From Halomonas sp. CH40 (GTDB taxonomy: Bacteria > Pseudomonadota > Gammaproteobacteria > Pseudomonadales > Halomonadaceae), in assembly GCA_041875495.1 (NCBI GenBank), contig CP112982.1, positions 496,001-560,000 of the forward strand: a stretch of 64,000 nucleotides of DNA, given 5' to 3'. Of the stretch, positions 11,025 through 21,216 are shown piece by piece. The translations under genes were made by a program, and so were the position numbers. The notes under the pieces were generated by a model. It was not told the origin of the DNA. It searched no databases and was given only the letters and a program-made list of their open reading frames with translations. Each line of letters opens with the position of its first letter. Positions within the stretch are counted from its first letter, which is position 1.

Positions 11025-12383
11025 ATGATTCCTAATTCGTATGCTGGAAACCTGCTGACAGAGAGCCGCCGTTTGGCCTCCCGGCGTGAAATCTTTGGTT
11101 GGGCAATGTTCGATTTTGCCAATCAGGCCTTCACCCTGCTGATCATTACCGTGGTCTTTGGCGAGCTGTTCACTACCGTGATTGTCGGTGATCGCGGCGA
11201 TAACTTTCGTCTTGCCAACCTGCTCTGGAGCCTGGCGCTGGCAGTGAGTTTCCTGCTGGTGGTGCTAACCGCGCCCCTGTGCGGAGCGATAATGGATTAT
11301 CGCGCCGAGAAGAAGCGCTTTCTGTTTGCCAGTTATCTGGCCACAGTGGTTGCTACGGCGCTGCTCTACTTTGTGGAACCTGGTTATATATGGCTGGGTA
11401 TGCTGCTGGTCATCGTGTCCAATTATGCCTATTCCATGGGCGAGTCCTTTATTGCCGCGTTTTTGCCTGAACTCGGGCCACCGGAATTTCTGGGCAAAAT
11501 TTCCGGTTTTGGCTGGGCACTGGGCTATATCGGTGGCCTGTGCGCGGCAGGGTTCACCCTGATTGTGCTGGGCGAGGCCAGCGCTGAAAACTTTGAGCGG
11601 ATTCGCTGGGTAGGGCCTTTTGCAGCAGGCTTTTTTCTGCTGGCAGCTATTCCAACCTTTGTATGGCTTAAAGAACGCGGCCAGGCGCAGCCGGTGGTCA
11701 CTAACTATCACCAGATTGCTTGGCGGCGAGTGACCACCACTCTGCATGAACTGCATCGCTTCCAGGATCTCAGCCGATTCCTTGTCTCGCTGCTGTTTTC
11801 AATGGCGGGGGTCTACATCATTATTGCCTTTGCGTTTATCTACGGTGCTCAGGTGATTGGCTGGGATGAAAGTGTCCGTAATATCATGTTTATCATCGTC
11901 CAGATAACCGCCGCCGCCGGCGCGGTGGGGCTGGGCTGGGTACAGGATCGTATTGGCGCCAAGCGCACCTATCAGATCACCTTGCTGCTGTGGGTGTCGG
12001 CGATTATCGCCATCTGGGCAACGCCACAGGTCACGGCTCTGGTTAACCATCTGTTTGGCTGGCAGTGGCAGGCTCAGTACGTCTTTCTTGTGGTCGGCTG
12101 CCTGGCCGGTTTAAGCCTGGGGTCCAGCCAATCGGCCAGCCGTGCCCTGGTTGGGGTGTTTTCGCCGCTTTCCAAGTCTGCTGAGTTTTTTGGCTTCTGG
12201 GGGTTGGCCAACAAACTGGCGGGTGTGCTGGGCATTGTGATGTTGGGCAGCCTGCAGGCGGTGGTGGGGCTGCAGGGGGCTATCCTGCTGTGCGCGCTCC
12301 TGTTTGTAGTGGCGATTGTGGTCTGCATGGGTGTGAATGAGCGCCGTGGCCGTGAGGCGGCACAGCAATGGCGCGGCCTTTGA
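11025..12383 (+). CDS. UMF1/Atg22-type major facilitator transporter
   Basis: 452 residues with about twelve predicted membrane helices. The N-terminal REIFGWAMFDFANQAFTLLI segment (about 22-41) is the conserved opening of the UMF1 family, and GYIGGLCAAGF and GSSQSASRALVG later in the protein match its second conserved blocks. The family is related to the vacuolar amino acid exporter Atg22; bacterial substrates are unknown. The ATG at 11025 lacks a clear ribosome site, which would fit coupling to the small gene just upstream. The following protease gene begins 40 bases after the stop. Confidence 0.85.
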   Translation: MIPNSYAGNLLTESRRLASRREIFGWAMFDFANQAFTLLIITVVFGELFTTVIVGDRGDNFRLANLLWSLALAVSFLLVVLTAPLCGAIMDYRAEKKRFLFASYLATVVATALLYFVEPGYIWLGMLLVIVSNYAYSMGESFIAAFLPELGPPEFLGKISGFGWALGYIGGLCAAGFTLIVLGEASAENFERIRWVGPFAAGFFLLAAIPTFVWLKERGQAQPVVTNYHQIAWRRVTTTLHELHRFQDLSRFLVSLLFSMAGVYIIIAFAFIYGAQVIGWDESVRNIMFIIVQITAAAGAVGLGWVQDRIGAKRTYQITLLLWVSAIIAIWATPQVTALVNHLFGWQWQAQYVFLVVGCLAGLSLGSSQSASRALVGVFSPLSKSAEFFGFWGLANKLAGVLGIVMLGSLQAVVGLQGAILLCALLFVVAIVVCMGVNERRGREAAQQWRGL

Positions 12384-12423
12384 GTTTGTTATTGAAACTT
12401 TAGGCGGCCACGGGAGACAAACA

Positions 12424-12948
12424 ATGAGATGGCGCGAGTATGGCAGTAGCCTGATGATGATGCTGTTATTCTGGGTGCTGTTAATGGCGGTGGGCACCTG
12501 GTGGGTTCATGGCGGCTGGCAAGCCATGCTGCACCCTAATACGCACATTCTGGAAACCGCCGAGCCGGGCAAGCCGCTGACGCTTAAACGTAATCGTGCT
12601 GGCCACTTTGAAGCCCCGGGTTTTATTAACGGGCAGCCGGTCATTTTTTTGCTGGATACCGGCGCTACCTACGTGGCTGTGTCCGCCAACCTGGCTGATG
12701 AACTGGGCCTGGAACCTGGCCGCAGCACCTGGTTCAACACTGCCAATGGCCGGGTCGAAGGGGCCTTGACGCACTTGGATGAGGTGCGCTTGGGCGCTAT
12801 TCATATGGCGGATGTACAGGGCTCGATCAGCCCGGAAAGCGAACAGGATATCGTGCTGCTGGGAATGAGTTTTCTTGGCTTGCTCAATATCCAGATGCAG
12901 CAGGGCGAGATGAGAATTCGACCTCCTGAAGAAGCGGTATCGCAATAA
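12424..12948 (+). CDS. Membrane-anchored retropepsin-like aspartyl protease (TIGR02281 type)
   Basis: 174 residues: one N-terminal membrane helix (about 9-28) followed by a single retropepsin-like domain. The active-site motif FLLDTGATYVAVS (about residues 76-88) is plain, and a later LLGMSFLGLL matches the second conserved block of clan AA proteases, which act as dimers. The catalytic part is predicted to lie in the periplasm. I chose the ATG at 12424, which has a GGAGACAAACA ribosome site; a longer frame from 12337 would run inside the transporter gene. Physiological substrate unknown. Confidence 0.85.
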   Translation: MRWREYGSSLMMMLLFWVLLMAVGTWWVHGGWQAMLHPNTHILETAEPGKPLTLKRNRAGHFEAPGFINGQPVIFLLDTGATYVAVSANLADELGLEPGRSTWFNTANGRVEGALTHLDEVRLGAIHMADVQGSISPESEQDIVLLGMSFLGLLNIQMQQGEMRIRPPEEAVSQ

Positions 12949-13025
12949 ATGGCGGCGGTTGGCGGCAGGTCGAGACAGGCTGATTGGCTTTATTTTTTAC
13001 GTTAAACAGAGAAGAGAGATACACA

Positions 13026-13205
13026 ATGGGAATTGAAGTAGGCGGGCTTCTGGGCCTGATCTGGTTGATTATCCTGATTTGGGCCATCGTCAAGGTTGCC
13101 AAAAGCTCATCAGGTGCCATATCCAAACTGTTATGGATCCTGATTCTGCTGTTTTTCCCGCTGGTCGGGTTTATCATCTGGCTGCTGCTGGGGCCCAAGG
13201 GATAG
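13026..13205 (+). CDS. Small PLDc_N-type membrane protein
   Basis: 59 residues, two hydrophobic helices (about 5-24 and 33-54) with a WILILLFFPLVGFIIWLLLG segment that is the signature of the phospholipase-D-nuclease N-terminal (PLDc_N) domain found alone in many small membrane proteins. A purine-rich GAGAAGAGAGA ribosome site precedes the ATG. In cardiolipin synthases this domain anchors the enzyme, but alone it has no known activity. Nothing in the neighbourhood reveals a role. Confidence 0.8.
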   Translation: MGIEVGGLLGLIWLIILIWAIVKVAKSSSGAISKLLWILILLFFPLVGFIIWLLLGPKG

Positions 13206-13293
13206 CCAGCCTCAGGCCCGTTAATAATGATGCTTCTATCAGCAGGTAAGCATTGACGTTTGCCTTCTGTACCTTGGTCTGCATCTTGAACGG

Positions 13294-13428
13294 TTATTCG
13301 TTATTTTCTTCTTTTATCGGCATTCTATAGTGCCCGGGAATTTTCAGACGCTCGCCATTAGGTAAGTCGTAAATCTGAGTGGGGACATAGACACGTTTGA
13401 TAATGCTTTTGGGTTTGCTGTCAGGCAT
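13294..13428 (-). CDS. Small hypothetical protein, 44 residues
   Basis: A short reverse-strand frame with an AAGGAG ribosome site nine bases before the ATG at 13428 and a plausible promoter upstream. The product is basic in its first half (SKPKSIIKRVYV) and has the pattern VPTQIYDLPNGERLKIPGHY, ending in KEENNE. It looks like a compact beta-rich polypeptide without a membrane helix or signal. An alternative ATG at 13434 lies too near the ribosome site. It stands alone between the PLDc_N gene and the response regulator gene. I do not recognise the family. Confidence 0.6.
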   Translation of the reverse strand: MPDSKPKSIIKRVYVPTQIYDLPNGERLKIPGHYRMPIKEENNE

Positions 13429-13469
13429 TGTCATTGTCTCCTTAAAGGTTGACATTTCTTGACATTCCT

Positions 13470-13498
13470 ACCTTAGTCGCCCGGCGCGAGCGATTCAA
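13470..13498 (-). promoter_or_regulatory. Predicted sigma70 promoter for the 44-residue gene
   Basis: On the reverse strand TTGAAT (-35), a 17-base spacer and TAAGGT (-10) stand 42 bases upstream of the ATG. Between promoter and ribosome site ATGTCAA occurs twice, ten bases apart, and could be an operator. Confidence 0.5.
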
Positions 13499-13657
13499 GG
13501 CTTCATATATCGGCTGAAACCCATAAAAATGTACGTTTCAAGTGGATTAAAGCAGGCGAATATGGCTTTTTCAGGTATCCTGATACAATGTAAACAGGTG
13601 TTTCTTTGGCTGATAGCATAAGAAGCGCAAAAGATTCAAGTGGAGTATACAAGCCAA

Positions 13658-14416
13658 ATGGTCGATGATTTAGAGAAGCGATTTGAGGAATTAGGCAATG
13701 AAGAGCCTGTGGCTCCAGATTTTCCTGATCAGGATCACGTGCTGATTATTGAAGATGATAAGCGCCTGGCTGAGCTGACCCGTGATTATCTGGAAGCCAA
13801 TGGTTTCCAGGTATCCCTTGAGGCAGATGGTTCCAAAGGGGTGGATCGTATTCTGACCCTGCAGCCGGATCTGGTGATTCTTGATCTGATGTTGCCTGGA
13901 GAAGATGGGTTATCAATATGTCGGCGGGTGCGGCCTAACTTTTCTGGCCCTATCATGATGATGACGGCGCGTACTGATGACCTGGATCAGGTGTTGGGCC
14001 TGGAAATGGGCGCTGATGATTACGTCTCCAAACCGGTTCAGCCACGGGTATTGCTGGCCAGGATGCGTGCCCTGTTGCGTCGAGCTGATCAGCCATTGCC
14101 CACTGGCGAAGTGCGGTTACGTTTTGAGAACCTTGAAATTGATAACGCAACCCGCGAGGCCTGGCTGTCAGGAGAGCGCATTGACCTGACCAGCGCAGAG
14201 TTTGATCTGCTATGGCTGCTCGCCAGCAATGCAGGCCACGTGCTGACTCGGGAAGAAATTTTCACTGAGCTGCGTGGCATCAAATATGATGGCCAGGATC
14301 GTTCGATTGATGTGCGTGTGTCGCGCATCCGCCCGAAGATTGGTGACGACCCACACCAGCCGCATCGCATCAAGACGGTGCGCAGCAAAGGCTATCTGTT
14401 TGTAAAGGATAGCTAA
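13658..14416 (+). CDS. OmpR-family response regulator, RstA-like
   Basis: 252 residues. The receiver domain (about 25-140) has the acidic pair in LIIEDD, the phosphorylation aspartate in LVILDLMLPGEDG and the conserved lysine in SKPVQP. The C-terminal winged-helix DNA-binding domain (about 152-250) ends in the usual RSKGYLFV. It is followed 52 bases later by its histidine kinase gene. The ATG at 13658 was preferred to a GTG at 13640, although the nearby GGAG lies a rather long twelve bases away. The pair most resembles RstA/RstB; targets and signal are unknown. Confidence 0.88.
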   Translation: MVDDLEKRFEELGNEEPVAPDFPDQDHVLIIEDDKRLAELTRDYLEANGFQVSLEADGSKGVDRILTLQPDLVILDLMLPGEDGLSICRRVRPNFSGPIMMMTARTDDLDQVLGLEMGADDYVSKPVQPRVLLARMRALLRRADQPLPTGEVRLRFENLEIDNATREAWLSGERIDLTSAEFDLLWLLASNAGHVLTREEIFTELRGIKYDGQDRSIDVRVSRIRPKIGDDPHQPHRIKTVRSKGYLFVKDS

Positions 14417-14468
14417 GGGGAACAATAGCCAAGGACGACGACTGCTTGCCGGGCAAGCTGAGAGGATT

Positions 14469-16082
14469 ATGCGCTGGATGAAATACCGTGGTTCCTTTCT
14501 ACGCTTCTATCTGCTTTTGGGGCTGACACTGTTGGCAATCTTCCTGATTGCAATGATAGGGCGGATGTTGATTGAGAGGGTGGGCCACGAAGATTACCGG
14601 GAGCAGTTAGCACACTTTCCCATGGCGGTGCTGATGACTGAACTTGCGCCGCTGTCAGCCGTTGAGCGTGAACAGCGCCTGCCTGCGCTGAGTCAGCGGC
14701 TGGGCTCAGCGGTGGAGCTTGATCTGGTACCTGTGGCAGACGCTGACCTGAACTTTTTCGAACAGCAGCGCTTGAATCGCGGCGGCGTGCTGGTTGAAAC
14801 TGCCCCCTGGCGGTTGCGTCAACGCCTGGATGGCTCTTCCTGGTTACTCAGCCTGACGCTGGATGAATGGCAAGAGCAGCAGTGGCAGGCGACGGTAGCG
14901 CTAGCCGCTGAAGGTTTGGCTAGCCTACCCTTAGAGCGCCGTGAAGCGCGTCTTGACGAACTAGCCAGTACGCGCTGGAGCTTGCGCCTGGTCAATCAGC
15001 TGCCGGACGATCTGTCTGCCCAGCAGCGCCAGACGCTGGCCCGCGGCGAGGTGGTCACCCGCCTTGCCGGGGAGCGCCTCGATATCACCCTGTTGACACC
15101 TCTTTCAGGCACATCGCCACTTGGCCCTCCATGGCTTGAAGCCGAGCTTCTCGCCTATGACGATCCCTTGCCGCTGCATCTGCATCTGATGCTGCTATTG
15201 AGCGTCATGATGATTCTCACCCTGGTGATCTACCTGATCATGCGCAATATCGAATCCCGTATGGCCCGCCTGGAGCTGGCTGCCACACGTATTGCCAGCG
15301 GTCGTCTGGAAACGCGTGTCAAAGTCCAGCAAGGTGATTTTCTCGGGCGTCTGGGTATGGCATTCAATGCCATGGCAAGTCAGGTGCAGACGCTGTTGCG
15401 CGGCCAGCAGGAGATGATTCGCGCTGTTTCCCATGAGCTGCGCACGCCGGTGGCACGAATCCGCTTTGCCGTACAGATGGTGGAAGACATGACCGATAAG
15501 CCGGTCATTCAACGCCAACTGCGAGGTATCGACGCCGATATTTCTGAGCTGGATAAGCTGGTTGACGAGATTCTTACCTATGCGCGCCTGGATGGTGATG
15601 CCGTCAATGCGACCGAGATGGAAACCGCACTGGTAGATTGCCGCGCCATGGTAGAGCGGGTGCTGGATACTCTTGCGCCACTGCATGACAACATGACCCT
15701 GGCGCTGTTGCCTGGGCCTGATACAGAGCTGCTTGCTGAGCCGCGCTATTTGCAGCGGGCACTACAGAATCTGGTCAGCAATGCTTGCCGGTACGGCCGC
15801 TCTCGGGTCGAAGTGCGAGTTTGGAACGAGCCACACCTGGTGCGCATTGATGTAGAGGATGATGGCCCTGGGGTGCCGAAGGATTCACGCACGGAGATTT
15901 TCAAGCCCTTTACCCGCCTGGATGATAGCCGCGCACGTAGCTCTGGCGGCTATGGCCTGGGCCTTTCGATTGTGCAGAAAATTATCATCAGGCACGGGGG
16001 TAGTATCACCACTGACACTAGCCCCAACCTGGATGGCGCGCGTTTTACGCTGTTGATTCCACGTCGCGATTCGCTGGCTTGA
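14469..16082 (+). CDS. Sensor histidine kinase, RstB-like, with enlarged periplasmic domain
   Basis: 537 residues: membrane helix 1 (about 11-31), a periplasmic domain of some 200 residues, helix 2 (about 236-256), HAMP (about 258-310), then dimerisation domain with the phospho-accepting histidine in AVSHELRTPVARIRF and an ATP-binding domain with N box (QNLVSNACRYG), VEDDGPGVP and GGYGLGLSIVQKI. E. coli RstB has 433 residues, so the sensing part here is about 100 residues longer. It forms a two-component system with the preceding regulator. The last 38 bases overlap the convergent metR gene. The start could also be the ATG at 14478. Confidence 0.9.
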   Translation: MRWMKYRGSFLRFYLLLGLTLLAIFLIAMIGRMLIERVGHEDYREQLAHFPMAVLMTELAPLSAVEREQRLPALSQRLGSAVELDLVPVADADLNFFEQQRLNRGGVLVETAPWRLRQRLDGSSWLLSLTLDEWQEQQWQATVALAAEGLASLPLERREARLDELASTRWSLRLVNQLPDDLSAQQRQTLARGEVVTRLAGERLDITLLTPLSGTSPLGPPWLEAELLAYDDPLPLHLHLMLLLSVMMILTLVIYLIMRNIESRMARLELAATRIASGRLETRVKVQQGDFLGRLGMAFNAMASQVQTLLRGQQEMIRAVSHELRTPVARIRFAVQMVEDMTDKPVIQRQLRGIDADISELDKLVDEILTYARLDGDAVNATEMETALVDCRAMVERVLDTLAPLHDNMTLALLPGPDTELLAEPRYLQRALQNLVSNACRYGRSRVEVRVWNEPHLVRIDVEDDGPGVPKDSRTEIFKPFTRLDDSRARSSGGYGLGLSIVQKIIIRHGGSITTDTSPNLDGARFTLLIPRRDSLA

Positions 16083-16983
16083 TCCCCGCGAGTACCGCAA
16101 AAGAGGTGGCGCGTGCGGTGTCCAGAAAATCTTTTATCCACGGCATTTCCAGGCTTTCTTCGCGAATGGCCGCATATAAGGTGTTCCACACTCCCTGTTC
16201 GCCGAGCTTGACCGCTACGACATAATCGCGCTGCAGGTATTCGGTCAATGCCCAGTTGGGAAGAGCGCACACGCCGCGACCACTGGCCACCAGTTGCATC
16301 ATCATCAGGGTAAGCTCAGCGGTGCGGATTTCTTTGGGGCGTACCTTGGCGGGGGTCAGGAAATGGCTAAATACATCCAGGCGGGTGTGCTCAACCGGAT
16401 AGGTGATCAGGGTTTCATCAGCAAGCTGTGACGGTGTGACAAAGCGCTGCTGTGCAAAAGGGTGCTGACGGGCAACTGCCAATAAGCCTTCATAGCGAAA
16501 TAGTGGCGCATAGTGAACACCTTCCAGCGGCTGGGGGTCGGCGGTAATCACCAGATCCAGCTGCTCACGGGCAAGCGCCGGTAAAGGGTCAAAATGATGC
16601 CCCCCGGGAATATCGATTTCCACTTCCGGCCAGTGGTCACGAAAATGATCCACCGTGGGCATCAGCCACTGAAAACAGCTGTGGCATTCGATGGCCATAT
16701 GCAGGCGCCCTTGTTCAGCGCCGGCCATTTTGGCGATATCCCGCTCGGCACGGCGCACTTCCGGCAGGATACTGTCAGCCAGGTGAAGAAGCCGCAGACC
16801 CGCCCGGGTAAATTCCACCGGGCGGGTCTTGCGTACAAAAAGCGCGGCATCCATACGGTTTTCCAGGTCTTTCAGCTGATGAGAAAGCGCCGATTGGGTC
16901 AGGTGTACCCGCTCGGCCGCTTCCACCAGAGAGCCCGTTTCACGCAGGGCCAGCAAGGTGCGCAGATGGCGTAATTCGATCAT
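16045..16983 (-). CDS. metR: LysR-type regulator MetR
   Basis: 312 residues: N-terminal winged helix (MIELRHLRTLLALRETGSLV, then LTQSALSHQLKDLE) and a periplasmic-binding-protein-like effector domain. The segments AIECHSCFQWLMPTV, LITYPVEHTRLDVFSHFL and LMMMQLVASGRGVCALP follow E. coli MetR closely. MetR uses homocysteine as co-effector to activate methionine synthase genes such as metE and metH. The gene lies 13 bases behind ppk1 on the same strand in the direction of transcription, so it may share the ppk1 message. Its 3' end overlaps the convergent kinase gene by 38 bases. Confidence 0.9.
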   Translation of the reverse strand: MIELRHLRTLLALRETGSLVEAAERVHLTQSALSHQLKDLENRMDAALFVRKTRPVEFTRAGLRLLHLADSILPEVRRAERDIAKMAGAEQGRLHMAIECHSCFQWLMPTVDHFRDHWPEVEIDIPGGHHFDPLPALAREQLDLVITADPQPLEGVHYAPLFRYEGLLAVARQHPFAQQRFVTPSQLADETLITYPVEHTRLDVFSHFLTPAKVRPKEIRTAELTLMMMQLVASGRGVCALPNWALTEYLQRDYVVAVKLGEQGVWNTLYAAIREESLEMPWIKDFLDTARATSFAVLAGIKPANRDVESTA

Positions 16984-16995
16984 CTTGCCAGCTTA

Positions 16996-19185
16996 TCAGC
17001 TTTTCGACGCATAGGCGTAAAGTAAGGTTTCCTGGGCGCTGATCGGCGCGCCGTCGCCATGGCCCTGGAGTTGATAGCTGCCGTCTGATTGCAGCAGCCA
17101 GCTCTGGCAGTTGTCCACCAGGTAGGTCTCCAGATCTTTACGCACCCGGGTCGCAAGTTTTTTATCCAGCAGCGGAAAACAGGTTTCCACCCGGTGGAAC
17201 ATGTTGCGCGCCATAAAGTCGGCGCTGGAACACCAGGTTTCCGGCTTGCCGTCGTTATGGAAGTGGAATACCCGGGTATGCTCCAGGAAACGGCCAATGA
17301 TCGAGCGAACACGGATGTTCTCGGAGACCCCTTCAATACCGGGTTTCAGGCAGCACATGCCGCGAATGATCAGGTCACATTCCACTCCGGCCTGTGAAGC
17401 GCGGTAAAGCGCCTTGATCAGCTTCGGCTCGGTCAGCGAGTTGCACTTGACGATGATATGAGCGCGTTTGCCCTTACGGGCATTCTGGGCTTCCCGATCA
17501 ATCATCTCACACAGCCGCTCATGCAGGGTAAAGGGCGCGTGCAGCAGGGTGTCAATGCGCCTTGCCCGGCCCATGCCGGAGAGCTGCTGGAACACCCGGT
17601 GAACGTCGGCACACAGAGCTTCGTTGGCGGTCAGCAGGCTATAGTCTGTATACAGCTTGGCCGTCTTGGAGTGATAGTTGCCGGTGCCAAGGTGCGCATA
17701 GTGACGTAGCGCGCCTTTTTCACGCCGCACGATATGCATCATCTTGGCGTGGGTTTTGTAGGCCATGACCCCATAGATGACGATAGCGCCTGCTTCCTGC
17801 AGGCGCGAGGCGAGCTGCAGGTTATCGGCTTCATCAAAGCGCGCGCGCAGCTCAATCACCACGGTGACTTCCTTGCCCTGGCTTGCCGCATCCACCAGGG
17901 CACTGACAATCGGAGAATCCGCACCGGTGCGGTAGAGGGTCTGTTTGATCGCCAGTACATCCGGGTCGCGGGCCGCTTCGCTGAGCAGATCCTCAATGGG
18001 GGTAAATGACTGAAACGGATGATGGAGCAGAATGTCGCTTTTGCTGATGGCGTTAAACAGGCTGCCGCTCTTGAGTGACTTGGGCACACCGGGCGTAAAG
18101 GAGCGATAAAGCATCTCGGGCCGGTCAACGTCTCCCAGTACGGCCATCATGCGGGTCAGGTTGACTGGGCCTTCTACCCGGTAAAGATCTTCCTGTTCCA
18201 GGTTGAACTGACGTAGCAGGAAGTTGATCAGGTCTTCCGGGCAGTTATCGGCGACTTCAAGGCGTACCCCGCTGCCATAGCGGCGGGCGAGTAATTCACC
18301 GCGCAGCGCAGAGGCCAGGTCGGAGACTTCTTCCGGGTCGACGGTCATATCCGCGTTGCGGGTCAGGCGGAACTGGTAGCAGCCGCGTACCTGCATGCCG
18401 GGGAACAGCTCTTCGGCGTGGGCATGAATCATCGAGGACAGAAAGACATATTCCGAATAGCCTTCTTCACACAGCTCCTTGGGCAGCGTCATCAGGCGCG
18501 GCAGCGAGCGTGGGGCAGGCAGAATCGCCATGCCTCCGGCGCGGCCAAAGGCATCCTTGCCTTCAAGCTCAACAATAAAGTTGAGGCTTTTGTTAACCAG
18601 GCGGGGGAAGGGGTGAGAAGGGTCCAGCCCGATAGGGCTGATGACCGGCATGATTTCGTTGTTGAACATTTCCCGCACCCAGTCTTTCTGGGCTTGGGTC
18701 CACTGGCTGCGGCGCCGAAAACGCAGGCCTTGGGCTTCCAGGGCAGGCAAGAGGGTATCGTTGAGAATCTTGTACTGGCGGGCAATCTGCTCGTGGGCGA
18801 TCTGTGAGATTTCGCTCAGCACGGCTTTAGGCAGGCGGCCATCGGCCCCTGTGGTGTCATCACCTAAGGCAATCTGATGCTTCAGGCCAGCGACCCGGAT
18901 TTCGAAAAATTCATCCATGTTGGATGAGAAAATAAGCAGGAACATCAAGCGGTTAAGTAATGGGTGCGCGTCATCCAGCGCTTGCTCAAGCACACGGATA
19001 TTGAACTGCAGATGAGAAAGTTCGCGGTTGAAATACAGCTGGGGATCATCCAGATCGGTTTCCAGCTGACTTTCACGTGCTTGTACACCGGTTGTGGTGC
19101 GGTTAACCCGCAAGGTCGGTGCGTCGTGTTCTCCAGCCATGGATTCAATCCCTGTCTGCGGTTGTTGTTCACCGGTGGTATCCAT
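16996..19185 (-). CDS. ppk1: Polyphosphate kinase 1
   Basis: 729 residues. It polymerises the gamma phosphate of ATP into inorganic polyphosphate at the inner membrane. The autophosphorylated histidine is in YKTHAKMMHIVRR (about residue 479), and a second conserved histidine block is FHFHNDGKPE. A KTAKLYTDYSLLTAN element and the C-terminal SSADFMARNMFHRVE follow the family. The N-terminus has an extra polar stretch of about 45 residues before the usual NRELSHLQFN. I chose the ATG at 19185, five bases behind an AGGAG ribosome site, over the GTG just before it. Confidence 0.96.
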   Translation of the reverse strand: MDTTGEQQPQTGIESMAGEHDAPTLRVNRTTTGVQARESQLETDLDDPQLYFNRELSHLQFNIRVLEQALDDAHPLLNRLMFLLIFSSNMDEFFEIRVAGLKHQIALGDDTTGADGRLPKAVLSEISQIAHEQIARQYKILNDTLLPALEAQGLRFRRRSQWTQAQKDWVREMFNNEIMPVISPIGLDPSHPFPRLVNKSLNFIVELEGKDAFGRAGGMAILPAPRSLPRLMTLPKELCEEGYSEYVFLSSMIHAHAEELFPGMQVRGCYQFRLTRNADMTVDPEEVSDLASALRGELLARRYGSGVRLEVADNCPEDLINFLLRQFNLEQEDLYRVEGPVNLTRMMAVLGDVDRPEMLYRSFTPGVPKSLKSGSLFNAISKSDILLHHPFQSFTPIEDLLSEAARDPDVLAIKQTLYRTGADSPIVSALVDAASQGKEVTVVIELRARFDEADNLQLASRLQEAGAIVIYGVMAYKTHAKMMHIVRREKGALRHYAHLGTGNYHSKTAKLYTDYSLLTANEALCADVHRVFQQLSGMGRARRIDTLLHAPFTLHERLCEMIDREAQNARKGKRAHIIVKCNSLTEPKLIKALYRASQAGVECDLIIRGMCCLKPGIEGVSENIRVRSIIGRFLEHTRVFHFHNDGKPETWCSSADFMARNMFHRVETCFPLLDKKLATRVRKDLETYLVDNCQSWLLQSDGSYQLQGHGDGAPISAQETLLYAYASKS

Positions 19186-19306
19186 CACTGCTCCTGATTC
19201 ATCAAATTTGCCATTCTATTCTTCATTATGGATGATAAAAATGACAACTGGGTGTCACCAAAAGGTCATCTGGCGTTCATTGGCCAGAATGGACAGCCGT
19301 GCACGT

Positions 19307-20383
<1,077 letters not shown>

Positions 20384-20474
20384 CTACTGATAAGGCGAAA
20401 GCTGGCTTGTGGCTGTCACATAAACTGCCTAAAGTAGACGGCTGTTAATAAAATGCTATAAAAGAGGATGTTTC

Positions 20475-21134
20475 ATGACAAAACAGGTCGCAGTCATTCT
20501 GGCCGGATGCGGTGTATACGACGGCTCTGAAATCTATGAAACCACCTTGACGCTGCTGCGTCTGGATCAGCTGGGCATTGGTTATCACTGCTTTGCTCCG
20601 GATATGGATCAGCATCAGGTGATTAATCATGTCACCCAGCAAGCCACGCAAGGCGAAACGCGCAACGTGCTGGAAGAGTCAGCTCGGCTGGCGCGTGGTG
20701 ATATCAGCCCGTTAAGTGAGCTGGATGCTGGTAATTTTGATGCGGTGATTGTGCCCGGCGGCTTCGGGGTGGCACAGAACCTGTGTGATTTCGCCGTTCA
20801 GGGCGACAATATGCAGGTTCTGGAACCGCTTAAAGAGGTGCTGGAAGCCTTCCGTGAAGACGCCAAACCAATTGGTCTGATATGTATTGCGCCGGTCATG
20901 GTGCCGCGCCTGCTCGGGGAAGGCATTGCCGTCACTATTGGCCACGACCCGGGTGTTGCCGGTGCCATCAGCGCCATGGGCGGCCTGCACCGCAGCTGCG
21001 GCGTTGAAGAGATTGTGGTCGATTTTGAGAACCGTGTGGTCACCACCCCCGCCTATATGCTGGCGACCCGGATCAGCGAGGCTGCCACTGGGGTTTTCAA
21101 ACTGGTAGAACGGATTGATGAAATGATGGGCTAA
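20475..21134 (+). CDS. elbB: Isoprenoid biosynthesis glyoxalase ElbB
   Basis: 219 residues of the DJ-1/PfpI superfamily. The N-terminus VAVILAGCGVYDGSEIYETTL is the ElbB signature; the nucleophile-elbow cysteine is in IGLICIAPVMVPRL and the VPGGFGVAQNLCDFA segment carries the oxyanion elements. E. coli ElbB shows weak glyoxalase activity and was linked to lycopene yield, but its true role is unclear. A weak ribosome site (GAGG) precedes the ATG. A strong terminator follows, shared with tatC from the other side. Confidence 0.93.
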   Translation: MTKQVAVILAGCGVYDGSEIYETTLTLLRLDQLGIGYHCFAPDMDQHQVINHVTQQATQGETRNVLEESARLARGDISPLSELDAGNFDAVIVPGGFGVAQNLCDFAVQGDNMQVLEPLKEVLEAFREDAKPIGLICIAPVMVPRLLGEGIAVTIGHDPGVAGAISAMGGLHRSCGVEEIVVDFENRVVTTPAYMLATRISEAATGVFKLVERIDEMMG

Positions 21135-21151
21135 CAGGGCGTTAACTAATT

Positions 21152-21192
21152 AAAAAAACCTCCGCTATGTGGATGATAGCGAAGGTTTTTTT
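21152..21192. terminator. Bidirectional terminator between elbB and tatC
   Basis: An inverted repeat of AACCTCCGCTAT with ATAGCGAAGGTT (one G-T pair), flanked by A-run and T-run on both sides, so it can end elbB on the plus strand and tatABC on the minus strand. Confidence 0.9.
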
Positions 21193-21216
21193 ATGCAAGC
21201 TTATAAAGTTTAAGCG

